Source: Streptomyces flavotricini
Lineage (GTDB): Bacteria; Actinomycetota; Actinomycetes; Streptomycetales; Streptomycetaceae
Direction: 5' to 3'
Length of the DNA stretch: 64,000 nt
Assembly: GCF_020639365.1 (NCBI RefSeq)
Contig: NZ_JAINUL010000001.1
Coordinates: 8,131,604-8,195,603 of the forward strand
The notes beneath the pieces are model-generated. The model did no database searches, had not been told where the DNA came from, and saw nothing but the letters and a program-made list of their open reading frames with translations. Shown piece by piece: positions 8,327 through 16,918 of the stretch. Position 1 is the first letter of the stretch. Every line of letters starts with the position of its first letter. The translations under genes were made by a program, and so were the position numbers.

Positions 8327-9240
8327 CCACGCTGCTGCAGGAGTTGTCGAAGAAGGCGGCCGAACGCTGGGCGGCGATCCTGCTGGGGCCGGGGCTGCTC
8401 TTCGTCGCCTGTCTGATCCTTGCGCACCACCAGCGGTTCGGTCACGCCCACGACCTCGCGTACCTGCGGGCGTACGTAGGGGCCCTCGCCACGGACAAGG
8501 CGAACCAGGAGCCCGCCGGTCTGTTCGTGAAGGCGGCCCTGGTCCTGCTCGGTGCTGCGACCGCGGGACTGCTTGCCGCCTCGGCGGGCCGGTTCGTCGA
8601 ACGGTGCCGGCTTCCCGAGCGCCCCTGGTGGTACGTCGCCGCCCTGACCGGATGGCGGGCCTGGCGGTGGGACCGTGCCGACGCAGCCCTCGCGCGTGCC
8701 GTGACCAAGGCCGGACAAGCATTGGCGCGGGACAGGCTGCTGGGCGTGACCACGGTACGCCGCTTTCCCGCCGTCGAGCGGCGGCAGGCCCGGCGGGACC
8801 GGATCTCCGGGACACGGCCGGTGAAGCCCACCTGGCCGGCCCAGCGGATGACCGGCGCCGCGGATCGCGTACGCCGCCGCTACGGCGTGGACCTCGCCGA
8901 AGTCTGGCCGCACGCATGGTCGCTGGCGAGCAGCGAGCTGCGCGGCGACATCCAGACGGTTCGGGACGGTTTCGCGGCCTCGGCCCGGCTGACCGCCTGG
9001 GCCTGGGGGTACGCGGCGATCGCGGTCTGCACCGGCTGGTGGCCCGCGGCGCTGCTGGCCGCGGTACTGCTCCCGGTGGCCGGGCGACGGGGCCGTGAGG
9101 CTGTCGACGCGCTGGCCACGCTGGCCGAGAGCGCGGTGGACCTGCACGTACGGGAGGTGGCCGAGCGCCTGGGCGTGGCCTGTCCCGACGCTTTCGGACC
9201 CACCACGGCCGCCGCGGTCAACACGATCCTCCGGGCCTGA
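8323..9240 (+). CDS. Membrane protein of the CHAT/TPR locus
   Basis: A 305-aa protein with four likely membrane segments in two hairpins: about residues 17-37 and 66-90 near the N-terminus, and two more in the stretch WGYAAIAVCTGWWPAALLAA and what follows near 230-260. A charged, Arg-rich cytoplasmic region lies between the hairpins, and a short helical tail follows. The GTG start at 8323 overlaps the preceding stop in a GTGA. No enzymatic motif is visible. In a CHAT system a membrane protein is the natural candidate for the effector that is released or activated by proteolysis, but this is inference from position only. Confidence 0.6.
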   Translation: MTTLLQELSKKAAERWAAILLGPGLLFVACLILAHHQRFGHAHDLAYLRAYVGALATDKANQEPAGLFVKAALVLLGAATAGLLAASAGRFVERCRLPERPWWYVAALTGWRAWRWDRADAALARAVTKAGQALARDRLLGVTTVRRFPAVERRQARRDRISGTRPVKPTWPAQRMTGAADRVRRRYGVDLAEVWPHAWSLASSELRGDIQTVRDGFAASARLTAWAWGYAAIAVCTGWWPAALLAAVLLPVAGRRGREAVDALATLAESAVDLHVREVAERLGVACPDAFGPTTAAAVNTILRA

Positions 9241-9363
9241 GGCAGGAACTTCGCAGCGGCGTCCGTCCCGGGCGGGACGCGGGACATCCGCGGCTGGTCG
9301 CTCAGCGCTCCTGGACGAACGTGCCGGCCCTGCGGGATCCCTGGGAGCAGGAACGCTTCTCTC

Positions 9364-11403
9364 TCAGCGCCAGGCGGGATGTCCCTCGGCGGAGGCACCG
9401 GTGGTGAGCGTGCGCTCGCCGGTCTTGTCCGCGCGAACGGCCCAGATCACGGGCTGCTCGTACGGGCCGCGGACGAAGGCCACCCACGTGCCGTCGACGG
9501 ACCAGGTGGGGTCCATCTCATGGGCGCTGGTGGCGATCAGTTCACGATCGTTGCCTCCGTCGGAGTCCACGAGGTGGATGTCGCCCTGGGTGCCCTTGCC
9601 GTAGGTCCCCGCCGTGTAGGCGAAGGTGGCGCCGTCGGGTGACCACACCGGGTCGTGTGCCGCGTGGGGCAGCCGGGTCACCTGCTTGGGGGCGCGGTTC
9701 GGGGCGGTGGGATCGACCACGTGGATCTGCCAGTTCTCGGGATCTGTCTGCAGGCAGACCGCGATGCTCTTGCCGTCCGGCGACCACGCGGGATCCTCGA
9801 CCTGGCTCCCGCCCGAGGTGAGCTGGCGAGCCGCGCCGTCGGCGACGCCGACCACGAACAGCTGCTGTACGCCGTCCTTCATGCGAAGCACGGCGAGCTG
9901 GCTGCCGTCCGGCGACCAGGACACCCTGCCACCGGCGATGGAGGCGATCCGGCGCGCGTTCGAGCCGTCGGCGTTGGCGGTCCAGACGGCCGTGCCCTCG
10001 GGCGTGCTGCGGGTGAATGCGAACGACCGGCGGTCGGGAGACCACTGGGGCAGGATGTCGCATGTGCCTGCGCCGCCCGCGATGAGCTCCACGGGCTTCT
10101 CCGCCGAGGCGTCCCGGCGGGCGATGACGCTGTGGCACGTCCCGGGCCAGCCCGGGGCGGTGTCCTTCCGGATCAGCAGCGGATCGGCCGGGAACGGTGC
10201 AGGGGCCGGGGCCGATGCGGTGGGCGAGGAGGCGCGGGGCTTGGAACTGTCCTTGGTCGAGTGGCTCCAGGGCTGCCACACGAACAGGCCGGCGGCCGCG
10301 AGAGACGTCACGAGCACCGCCGCCACCACCGCGCGGCGACGCCTGGGCTTCCCCGCGATTACCGGAGGCACCTGCGCGGGGGCGGGGGAGAGCTGCGCCG
10401 CGGGCCCCGTCACGGTGCGCGACCGGTCCGTACGGGGCTCCGCGACGACGGGCGGGGCGGCATCCGGTAGCGGGACGTCCTCCGGGGCGTCCTGCCGGGT
10501 CTCCGACGGGCTGTCCGGTGCGGTGGGCCGCACCATCGGCTCCGGCGCCGGGAGCAGCTGCGTTGCCGCTTCCGGCAGCCAGGAGTCACCGTCCGCGTGG
10601 CGGACGGTGAGAGCACCGAGGAAGGCGGCCGGGGTGGGCCTTGCCGCTGGGTCCTTGGACAGACAGGCGCCGATGGCTTCGCGGAGTTCACTGGGCACCG
10701 CGGTCAGGTCCGGCTCTTCGTGGACCACCTTGTAGTGCCTGGCCGCGGACGGGCCGTCGCCGAAGGGGGCGCCGCCCGCCGCCTGCGTGAGCACCACCCC
10801 CAGAGCGAACATGTCGACCGCAGGGGTGAGCGCCCTGCCGCCGGTGAGCTGCTCGGGTGCCAGGAAACCCGGCGTGCCGACCTGCATGCCGGTCTGTGTC
10901 AGTGACGTGCCGTCCAGGGCGCGCGCGATGCCGAAATCGATGACGCGCGGCCCGTCCTCGGCGACGATGATGTTCGCGGGCTTCAGATCGCGGTGGATGA
11001 CCCCCGCGCGGTGGATCGCGTCGAGTGCCTCGGCCAGGCCGGCCGCAAGGACGGTGAGCGTGTCCAGGGGCAGCGATCCGACGCGTGCGAGCACCGCTTG
11101 CAGGGTGGGGCCGGGCACGAACGCCGTGACCAGCCAGGCCGGCTCCCCGTCCGGGTCTGCGTCTACCACCGGAGCGGTGTGGAAGCCGCCGACCCGTCGC
11201 GCGGCCGCGACCTCGTCGGCGAACCTGCGCTTGAACCCGGGCTCGGTGCTCAGCTCGGGACGCACGACCTTGATGGCGACCGCACGGCCGGACCGGGACC
11301 GGCCCAGGTAGACCACGCCCATGCCTCCCTGACCGAGCCGTCCCACCAGCCGGTAGCGGCCCTCGCCGAGCGAGGTGGGATCCCCCGTTTCGAGCGGCTT
11401 CAT
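9364..11403 (-). CDS. Serine/threonine kinase with extracellular TolB-like propeller
   Basis: A 679-aa PknB-type transmembrane receptor kinase. The kinase domain (about 17-270) has a complete active site: GQGGMGVVY glycine loop, Lys45 in VAIKVV, HRDLKPANI catalytic loop and DFGIA. After a Pro-rich linker an Arg-rich stop and one membrane segment (RRRAVVAAVLVTSLAAAGLFV, about 350-372) lead to an outer domain with repeated 'WSPDG' motifs, the signature of TolB/PD40 beta-propeller blades. It probably senses a ligand outside the cell and phosphorylates cytoplasmic targets. The start ATG 11403 fits the kinase N-terminus. It stands alone between convergent and unassigned DNA. Confidence 0.9.
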   Translation of the reverse strand: MKPLETGDPTSLGEGRYRLVGRLGQGGMGVVYLGRSRSGRAVAIKVVRPELSTEPGFKRRFADEVAAARRVGGFHTAPVVDADPDGEPAWLVTAFVPGPTLQAVLARVGSLPLDTLTVLAAGLAEALDAIHRAGVIHRDLKPANIIVAEDGPRVIDFGIARALDGTSLTQTGMQVGTPGFLAPEQLTGGRALTPAVDMFALGVVLTQAAGGAPFGDGPSAARHYKVVHEEPDLTAVPSELREAIGACLSKDPAARPTPAAFLGALTVRHADGDSWLPEAATQLLPAPEPMVRPTAPDSPSETRQDAPEDVPLPDAAPPVVAEPRTDRSRTVTGPAAQLSPAPAQVPPVIAGKPRRRRAVVAAVLVTSLAAAGLFVWQPWSHSTKDSSKPRASSPTASAPAPAPFPADPLLIRKDTAPGWPGTCHSVIARRDASAEKPVELIAGGAGTCDILPQWSPDRRSFAFTRSTPEGTAVWTANADGSNARRIASIAGGRVSWSPDGSQLAVLRMKDGVQQLFVVGVADGAARQLTSGGSQVEDPAWSPDGKSIAVCLQTDPENWQIHVVDPTAPNRAPKQVTRLPHAAHDPVWSPDGATFAYTAGTYGKGTQGDIHLVDSDGGNDRELIATSAHEMDPTWSVDGTWVAFVRGPYEQPVIWAVRADKTGERTLTTGASAEGHPAWR

Positions 11404-11889
11404 ACGTCCCCCGTTTCACACCTTGCGCGATGAACAGCCTCTCCCTACCCGTCGCGCCGTCCACCAGTCAAGCGAGGCCCTCCCGGAACCCCGACCGAGG
11501 TGCGTTCGACGACCGGTCCTCCTGGTCCGTGGGCCGTTCGGGGGGAAAGGAAGCTCGGGGCATGCCATGGCGTGACCGGCGGCGTGGCGGCCGCGACGGC
11601 CGCCGTTCTGCGAGGGAGCGGGCACCTGACCAGTCGAAAGCGCCGGTACTCGATGCGTCGGCCGCTCACCACGAGAGAGCGCGGACCCCGTTCACGCTCC
11701 CGGGCGACCACCCCGAACGGTCACACCAGGATGCTCAGGCGGACGGTCGAGCCGGTGCTGGCGCAGGCCGCCGGGTCGATGGCGCGCCCCGCCGCGCTGC
11801 GGGCCGGGGTGGTGTACGAGCAGAAGCCATGGACGGGCTTGCCAGTTGTCGGCTTGTCGGCTTGTCGGCTGCGGTGCTGACGCCGCGTG
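11404..11889. other. Intergenic, no supported gene
   Basis: This 486-base gap contains only short frames on both strands without recognisable domains. It includes a small tandem repeat of the octamer TCGGCTTG around 11850-11870. Promoter elements for the kinase at its left edge are likely but not distinct. Confidence 0.4.
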
Positions 11890-12630
11890 TCAGCGTGCGG
11901 CGCCAACCGAGTCGATGGTGCCGTGCCAGGTCCTGCGGTATCCCTCGCGGAGAGGGCCGCCGACGAGGTCGAGCACCTTCAGTGCCGCGCTGATCAGTGC
12001 TGCGGGGTCGCCCGACCCGCACAAGCGGTGGTGTCCTTCCAGAAGGGCGGCTCCGAGCTGTGGGTCGGCTTCCAACAGGCGGCGGGGCAGCCACTTCCCG
12101 CCACCGATCCACGCGTGATGGTGGTCGCAGAGCAGATCGGCGGCGGCATTGACCACGTACCCGGCCACGGCCAGACGCTCGATGGGGTCACTCGCGTCGG
12201 TGAGGTCGTCCAGGGCGTCCGTGAGACCGTAGCGTTTCGTATCGACGGTCTCAGGTTCCAGTGCAGGCGGACCTTCACGGAGGTCCGCTTCGGCCAGAGC
12301 GCGAGCGCGCCCGGCCTCGCCATTGCGGTCGACCAGAGCGAGACCGGAGGCGTACATGTTCTGAAGGACCGCCCGCCGTGCGGCGACGTCTGCAGCGAAC
12401 AGCTCCCGGAGACCGGTCCGAGTGTGGACGAAGAGTTCAACGACCCGTTCCTCGAACCGGATCGTTTCCCGGTAGGTCAAGCCGCCGTCGTCGAGGAGCA
12501 CCGCGATGTCCAGGTCACTGCTGGCAGTGGCGCGTCCGGTGGCCGTGGAGCCGGCGAGGACCACGGAGAGCGCATCGGGAAAGCGGCCGCGGACGAGACG
12601 TCGCGCCTGGTCAATCGGGTCTGCATGCAT
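11890..12630 (-). CDS. Nucleotidyltransferase-domain protein
   Basis: A 246-aa protein of the pol-beta nucleotidyltransferase superfamily. The N-terminal domain has the canonical motif GSTATGRATASSDLDIAVLL (Gly27-Ser28, Asp39 and Asp41 as metal ligands), the pattern seen in kanamycin nucleotidyltransferases, LinB-like enzymes and toxin-antitoxin MNT proteins. The C-terminal half is helical (HEPN-like, with VNAAADLLCDHHHAWIGGGKWLPRRLL). The helix after the catalytic domain fits aminoglycoside-type enzymes, but the substrate cannot be read from sequence. ATG 12630 starts exactly at the domain; the ribosome site is weak. It is flanked by decayed sequence, hinting at a mobile neighbourhood. Confidence 0.8.
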   Translation of the reverse strand: MHADPIDQARRLVRGRFPDALSVVLAGSTATGRATASSDLDIAVLLDDGGLTYRETIRFEERVVELFVHTRTGLRELFAADVAARRAVLQNMYASGLALVDRNGEAGRARALAEADLREGPPALEPETVDTKRYGLTDALDDLTDASDPIERLAVAGYVVNAAADLLCDHHHAWIGGGKWLPRRLLEADPQLGAALLEGHHRLCGSGDPAALISAALKVLDLVGGPLREGYRRTWHGTIDSVGAAR

Positions 12631-12689
12631 GAGGGGCAGAGTGCCAGGATCCTTGATCAGAGGCGAGTCGATTCCGCACGGCGTGGATC

Positions 12690-13075
12690 GAGGGACCCGA
12701 TGCCGAAGCGACGCACTACCCGCACCCGCTGATGGCTTCCCTGCCGTGTCCGCTGTCCGCGGCGGACCCCGCCCGGCCCCTGCCCGAAGGCCGCACCACC
12801 GGGGCCCACCGGTCCTTCGTCGAGCCGCTCTACGGGCAGAACACACACAAGAGCATCGGGGCCACCCACGCCGAGGCGATCCGCGCGCTCGCCGACCGGC
12901 ACGAGATCCCCAGCGACCAGCAGGCAGCCGAGCAGTCCGTGCGCGCGATACAGACGAACTGCCAGACCTTATGGACCTCGTGGGGCACGAACGCACGAAC
13001 GGGAACACCGCCCCGGTCGGGGCCTGCGCGTCCGCGGCCTCGCTCGAATTCTCGGGCGCAGCCGGTCGATGTCGA
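12690..13075 (+). pseudogene. Decayed gene, function unknown
   Basis: One frame (running through ATG 12732, with THKSIGATHAEAIRALADRH) has strong third-position GC bias up to about 12950. The bias then shifts to a second frame (DELPDLMDLVGHERTNGNTA). This is consistent with a gene of 100-plus residues broken by one indel near 12955. No domain is recognised and the 5' end is unclear. Confidence 0.3.
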
Positions 13076-13084
13076 TGGTCCGGA

Positions 13085-13345
13085 CATCCTGTTTCGAAGG
13101 GGTCGATGAGCCCGTACGCGCTCACGTTGCTCGGCTGCCAGCCGTCGGTGGCGAGGCAGGGTGCCGGGCGCTGGGTGGTGTCGGCGCGGCTGCGCTCGAA
13201 GCCCTTCTCGCAGTGGTGGGCGACGTGCGCGTCGTGGCGGCCGGCTTCGAAGGCGGGGGTGCGGTGGCGAGCGGCGGTGCGCGCGCACCCGTCGGCGTCC
13301 TTGACCTCCTCCGCCGAGTGGCTCGAGCGTTTCGAGGCCGGGGAC
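13085..13345 (-). pseudogene. Second decayed gene, opposite strand, function unknown
   Basis: On the minus strand a frame from about 13330 to 13090 has nearly 100% G or C in third position and a natural composition (AFEAGRHDAHVAHHCEKGF ... QPSNVSAYGLIDPF). It has no start codon with a ribosome site; a neighbouring frame upstream (VEVSGAVPGLETLEPL) carries the bias before it, pointing to a frameshift near 13320. I do not recognise the family. Together with the preceding entry it shows that 12.7-13.4 kb is a patch of broken genes. Confidence 0.3.
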
Positions 13346-13496
13346 GGCGCCGCTGACCTCCACCCCTGACGGGTGACTTCCCGCAGGGGCCGGTCTACGA
13401 CCTCCGGATCCGGTCCGCCCCGCTTTCCGCGTGCATGGAACGGCCCACCGGGGAAGGTGTGCCGGTGACCCGTACACCCGAGAAGGGACGGACACC

Positions 13497-14906
13497 ATGG
13501 AACGACCGAGGATCGTGGTCGTGGGCGCGGGCTTCGCCGGCGTCTCCTGCGTACGCCGCCTGGAGCGGACGCTTTCACCGGGGGAGGCGGAGATCCTGCT
13601 GGTCACTCCGTTCTCCTACCAGCTCTACCTGCCCCTGCTGCCGCAGGTGGCCTCCGGGGTGCTCACCCCCCAGTCCGTGGCGGTGTCGCTGCGCCGCAGC
13701 CGCCGCCACCGGACCCAGATCGTGCCCGGTGGGGCCGTCGGCGTCGACACCCGGGCCAAGGTCTGCGTCATCCGGAAGATCACCGGGGAGCTGGTGGACC
13801 AGCCCTACGACCACCTGGTGCTCGCGCCGGGAAGCGTGACCCGCACCTTCGACATCCCGGGCCTGGCGGAGCACGGCCGCGGCATGAAGACACTGGCCGA
13901 GGCGGCCCACCTGCGCGACCACGTGATCGCCCAGCTCGACCTGGCCGACGCCGCCGTACCAGGCTCGGCGGAACGGGCCTCACGGCTCGGCTTCGTCGTG
14001 GTGGGCGGCGGCTACGCGGGCACCGAGACGGCCGCCTCCCTGGAGCGGCTCACCATGAACGCCGTCGGCCGCTACCCCCGGCTGGACCGGCGCGAGATCA
14101 GCTGGCACCTCGTGGACGTGGCCCCGAAACTGATGCCCGAGCTCGGCGACCGGCTCGGCCGGGCAGCCCTGGAGGTGCTGCGCCGCCGCGGCATCGAGGT
14201 ATCCCTCGGCACCTCCGTCGCCAAGGCGGGCCCCGAGGACGTCACCCTCACCGACGGGCGCGTGCTGCCCTGCCGCACCCTCATTTGGACTGCCGGCGTC
14301 GCCGCGAGCCCGCTCATCGGCACACTGGGCGCCGAGACCGCGAAGAGCGGCCGGCTCGTCGTCGCTGCGGACCTGCGGGTGGCAGGGGCGGAGGGCGTGA
14401 TCGCGCTCGGTGACGCGGCCGCCGTGCCCGACCTCGCCGCCGGCGGGGACGACGCGGTGTGCCCGCCCACCGCGCAGCACGCCGAGCGCCAGGGCAGGGT
14501 CGCCGCCGACAACGTCGTCGCCACGTTGCGGGGCACGCCCCTGCGTCGTTACGTCCACAAGGACCTCGGACTCGTCGTGGACCTCGGCGGCCGCGACGGC
14601 GTCTCCCGGCCACTCGGCATCGACCTTCGCGGGATGCCCGCCCAGGCCGTGGCCCGCGGCTACCACTGGGCGGCGCTGCGCACCGGGGCCGCGAAGACCC
14701 GGGTGATGACGAACTGGCTCCTGAACGCCGTGGCCGGCGACGACTTCGTCCGGACCGGCTTCCAAACGTACAAGCCGGGGACGCTGCGCGACTTCGAGTA
14801 CACGGACCACTACCTCACCCCGGAAGAGGTACGTGCCCGCACAGCGGCCGACGAGGTCGACAGCTCCGGCGAGCGAGACCGTCACCAGCAGTGGTCGGAC
14901 GGGTAA
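13497..14906 (+). CDS. ndh: Type II NADH dehydrogenase (NDH-2)
   Basis: Single-subunit, non-proton-pumping NADH:quinone oxidoreductase (469 aa). The FAD-binding Rossmann motif is at the N-terminus (VVVGAGFAGVSCVRRLE) and the NADH-binding one in the middle (FVVVGGGYAGTETAASLE). Other family hallmarks are YDHLVLAPGS, the second FAD element IALGDAAAVPD and the TAQHAERQGRVAADN helix. The C-terminal membrane-associating part (YHWAALRTGAAKTRVMTNWLL) is present. ATG 13497 follows GAAGGGACGG. It would feed electrons from cytosolic NADH to menaquinone at the membrane. It stands alone; immediately downstream is a remnant on the other strand. Confidence 0.9.
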   Translation: MERPRIVVVGAGFAGVSCVRRLERTLSPGEAEILLVTPFSYQLYLPLLPQVASGVLTPQSVAVSLRRSRRHRTQIVPGGAVGVDTRAKVCVIRKITGELVDQPYDHLVLAPGSVTRTFDIPGLAEHGRGMKTLAEAAHLRDHVIAQLDLADAAVPGSAERASRLGFVVVGGGYAGTETAASLERLTMNAVGRYPRLDRREISWHLVDVAPKLMPELGDRLGRAALEVLRRRGIEVSLGTSVAKAGPEDVTLTDGRVLPCRTLIWTAGVAASPLIGTLGAETAKSGRLVVAADLRVAGAEGVIALGDAAAVPDLAAGGDDAVCPPTAQHAERQGRVAADNVVATLRGTPLRRYVHKDLGLVVDLGGRDGVSRPLGIDLRGMPAQAVARGYHWAALRTGAAKTRVMTNWLLNAVAGDDFVRTGFQTYKPGTLRDFEYTDHYLTPEEVRARTAADEVDSSGERDRHQQWSDG

Positions 14907-14907
14907 C

Positions 14908-15110
14908 TCCACGAAGAACGCGCAGGCCGCCGGGTTCAGGAACATGAAGCGGGCCATGTTCCACCCGCCGGCCGAGACGTCGCCGAAGCCCGGGTGGAGA
15001 AGGTGCGCCGTGCGAGCGGCGCCCACTCCTCCGACGCACCGCGTGTGAACACGGCCCGGGACGAAGCCGGCCTCGGTGCGGTCCTCGCGGGCCTCCGCGA
15101 ACGGGGCGGC
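14908..15110 (-). pseudogene. C-terminal remnant of an XRE/MmyB-type regulator
   Basis: A GC3-biased minus-strand frame includes GGWNMARFMFLNPAACAFF, which matches the 'NxARFMFLDPAARxFF' element found in the ligand-binding (MmyB-like) half of actinobacterial helix-turn-helix regulators. No HTH domain precedes it and no full frame exists. It appears to be the leftover middle of a regulator gene, cut on both sides, ending against the 3' end of the NADH dehydrogenase gene. Confidence 0.35.
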
Positions 15111-15144
15111 AGCCCCCGCTGCGTACGGCAGGCAATGACGTCCG

Positions 15145-16410
15145 TCAGGGCGTACCCGTGGCTTCGAGATCGGCGATGACCTCGCGTGCCGCCCGTGCTC
15201 CCGAGGCGAGTGCTCCCTGCAGCGAGCCCGTTGCCCGGTGGTCCCCGCAGACGTAGCGGCCCGGGGCGAAGCGGGTGGTGCGGGTCAAGAGCAGGGGCGG
15301 GGGCATGGCGGGCAGGGCGCCTCGTACCGTCACGCGGTGGACGGGTTCCCAGGTGCCGGTGTCCGTGCCGTACGCCTCGGCGAGGGCGGCGAGCACGGCG
15401 GCCTCCTCCACCGGTCCGGGCGTGCCCAGCACGGAGGTCGACACCAGGGCCCTGCCGTCGCTGGAGTAGCCGGGCTGGACCTCGGTGAGGACGCACGTGT
15501 TCAAGAACCTGCGGCGGGCGTCGACCAGCAAGGTGGGCTCGGGCAGAGGCGAGCGTCCGACAGCGTGGTAGAGCGTCGTGACGGTCCGGCCCGCTGACGG
15601 CGCGAGGCCGGGCAGCAGGCGTGCCGCGACGTCGGCTCCGGTGGCGACGACGACGGTCCGTGCACGCAGTTCCCGGTCGGCGAGCAGCGCTCCTGTCGGT
15701 GTCAGCCCTGTCACCGGCGACGAGGTGCGCAGTACCTCCGGGGGCAGCCCGGCGGCGAGTTGTGCCGGTACGGCGCCGATGCCGTCACGCGGCAGACAGA
15801 GCGTGCCGCGCAGCATGCTGCGCCAGACCAGGTGGAAGAAGCGGGCCGAGGTCTCCAGAGAGTCCTCCAGGAACACCCCTGCCAGGAAAGGTCGGAAGAA
15901 CGTCTCGACGAAGTCCTCGGAGAACCCCGCGTCGGCCAGGGCGGTGCGGGTGGTGACGTCAGGCCGGGCCCGGACACGGGAGGCGGGCGCGAGCACGGCG
16001 CGTGCCGACAGGACACCGAAGGCCGCCAGATCGCGCGGCTTGACACGACCGCCGGTGAGCAAGGCGACGCCGTCGCGCGGGCGCCGCGTGGGATCAGTGA
16101 GGCGGAGCCGCCCGTCGTCGGTGTGCACCAGCACCCCCGGCGTGAACGGCCGCAGGAAGAGGGCGGGCAGGTCGAGGCGGCGCTTGACTTGCGGGTAAGA
16201 GGTGTTGAACACCTGGAAGCCGCGGTCGGCGGTGAAACCCGCTACCCGTTCCGTGCGGATGCGGCCGCCCACCGTGTCCTGCGCCTCCACGAGGCGCACG
16301 CGCAGGCCGGCCTTGGCGAGGTCGGATGCGCATGCCAGCCCGGCGGCTCCCGCGCCGATGATCGCCACGTCGTGCCCGTCGTCCTGTGTCTTGGCCACGA
16401 ATGCCCTCAC
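15145..16410 (-). CDS. FAD-dependent amine/protoporphyrinogen oxidase-like protein
   Basis: A 421-aa flavoprotein of the phytoene desaturase/amine oxidase superfamily. It has the N-terminal dinucleotide fold VAIIGAGAAGLACASDLAKAG, the following GGRIRTE and GFQVFNTSYP elements, and a C-terminal FAD motif (YVCGDHRATGSLQGALASG). No membrane segment is visible. The GTG at 16410 is the longest start; a GTG four codons in, at 16398, has GGTGAGGG better spaced upstream and may be used. Close relatives are annotated only as NAD(P)/FAD-dependent oxidoreductases, so the substrate is unknown. The gene stands between two pseudogenes. Confidence 0.8.
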   Translation of the reverse strand: MRAFVAKTQDDGHDVAIIGAGAAGLACASDLAKAGLRVRLVEAQDTVGGRIRTERVAGFTADRGFQVFNTSYPQVKRRLDLPALFLRPFTPGVLVHTDDGRLRLTDPTRRPRDGVALLTGGRVKPRDLAAFGVLSARAVLAPASRVRARPDVTTRTALADAGFSEDFVETFFRPFLAGVFLEDSLETSARFFHLVWRSMLRGTLCLPRDGIGAVPAQLAAGLPPEVLRTSSPVTGLTPTGALLADRELRARTVVVATGADVAARLLPGLAPSAGRTVTTLYHAVGRSPLPEPTLLVDARRRFLNTCVLTEVQPGYSSDGRALVSTSVLGTPGPVEEAAVLAALAEAYGTDTGTWEPVHRVTVRGALPAMPPPLLLTRTTRFAPGRYVCGDHRATGSLQGALASGARAAREVIADLEATGTP

Positions 16411-16493
16411 CTACCTTGCCCGACCGGGGTTGTAGCGGCTGCCGCCAGGCTACGCGCGGACGCGTGTGCGAGGACGTCGGACGCGCCGCCGGT

Positions 16494-16803
16494 CCGTTCC
16501 TCACCACTGCGCCGAACTCACGATCGGCTACGGCCTCATTCCGTCAGCGAGAGGCGGGGTTACGCCTCCGAAGCCCTGCGCGGACTGCTGCTGTTCGCTC
16601 GGGCACGCGGCGTCACCTGCGTGAAAGGCGACTCCGACCACGGCAACACCGCGTCCCAGCGCGTCATGATGGCAGCGGGCATGCGGCCTGCCGGAGAGGA
16701 CGAACGCGTCAGGTACTTCGAGATCGCCTGGACCGACACGACGGCGAGGGCCGTCGGGATGCAGCCGCGCAGGCGCGGCGACCATGGCGCGTGCAGTCGA
16801 TGA
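16494..16803 (+). pseudogene. GNAT acetyltransferase remnant, truncated and frameshifted
   Basis: The C-terminal half of a RimJ-type N-acetyltransferase is visible in two frames. CAELTIGYGLIPSARG (about 16503-16550) is followed, one frame over, by RGYASEALRGLLLFARARG and GDSDHGNTASQRVMMAAGM, running to a stop at 16803. The acetyl-CoA loop RGxGYA is split exactly where one C appears to be missing (GGC-GGGGTTAC). The N-terminal half of the family is absent, so restoring that base alone would not give a full enzyme. Confidence 0.7.
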
Positions 16804-16918
16804 CTTGCTGACCGGAGTGTTTTCTCGATCGGGTGATGCTGCCGTATTCCGTCCAGGTCAGTGGCCTTTGCATTCGACACTTGACGCATCACGTAGGGAC
16901 GCCGCAGGTGGGAGCATC

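Noticed and set aside
8323..9240. Gasdermin as CHAT partner
   Set aside because: The membrane protein has four helical segments and lacks the beta-rich gasdermin composition and length.
11445..11711. Minus-strand 88-aa frame with VVSGRRIEYRRFRLV
   Set aside because: The natural-looking part is short and the rest is Pro/Arg-rich; no start signal or family.
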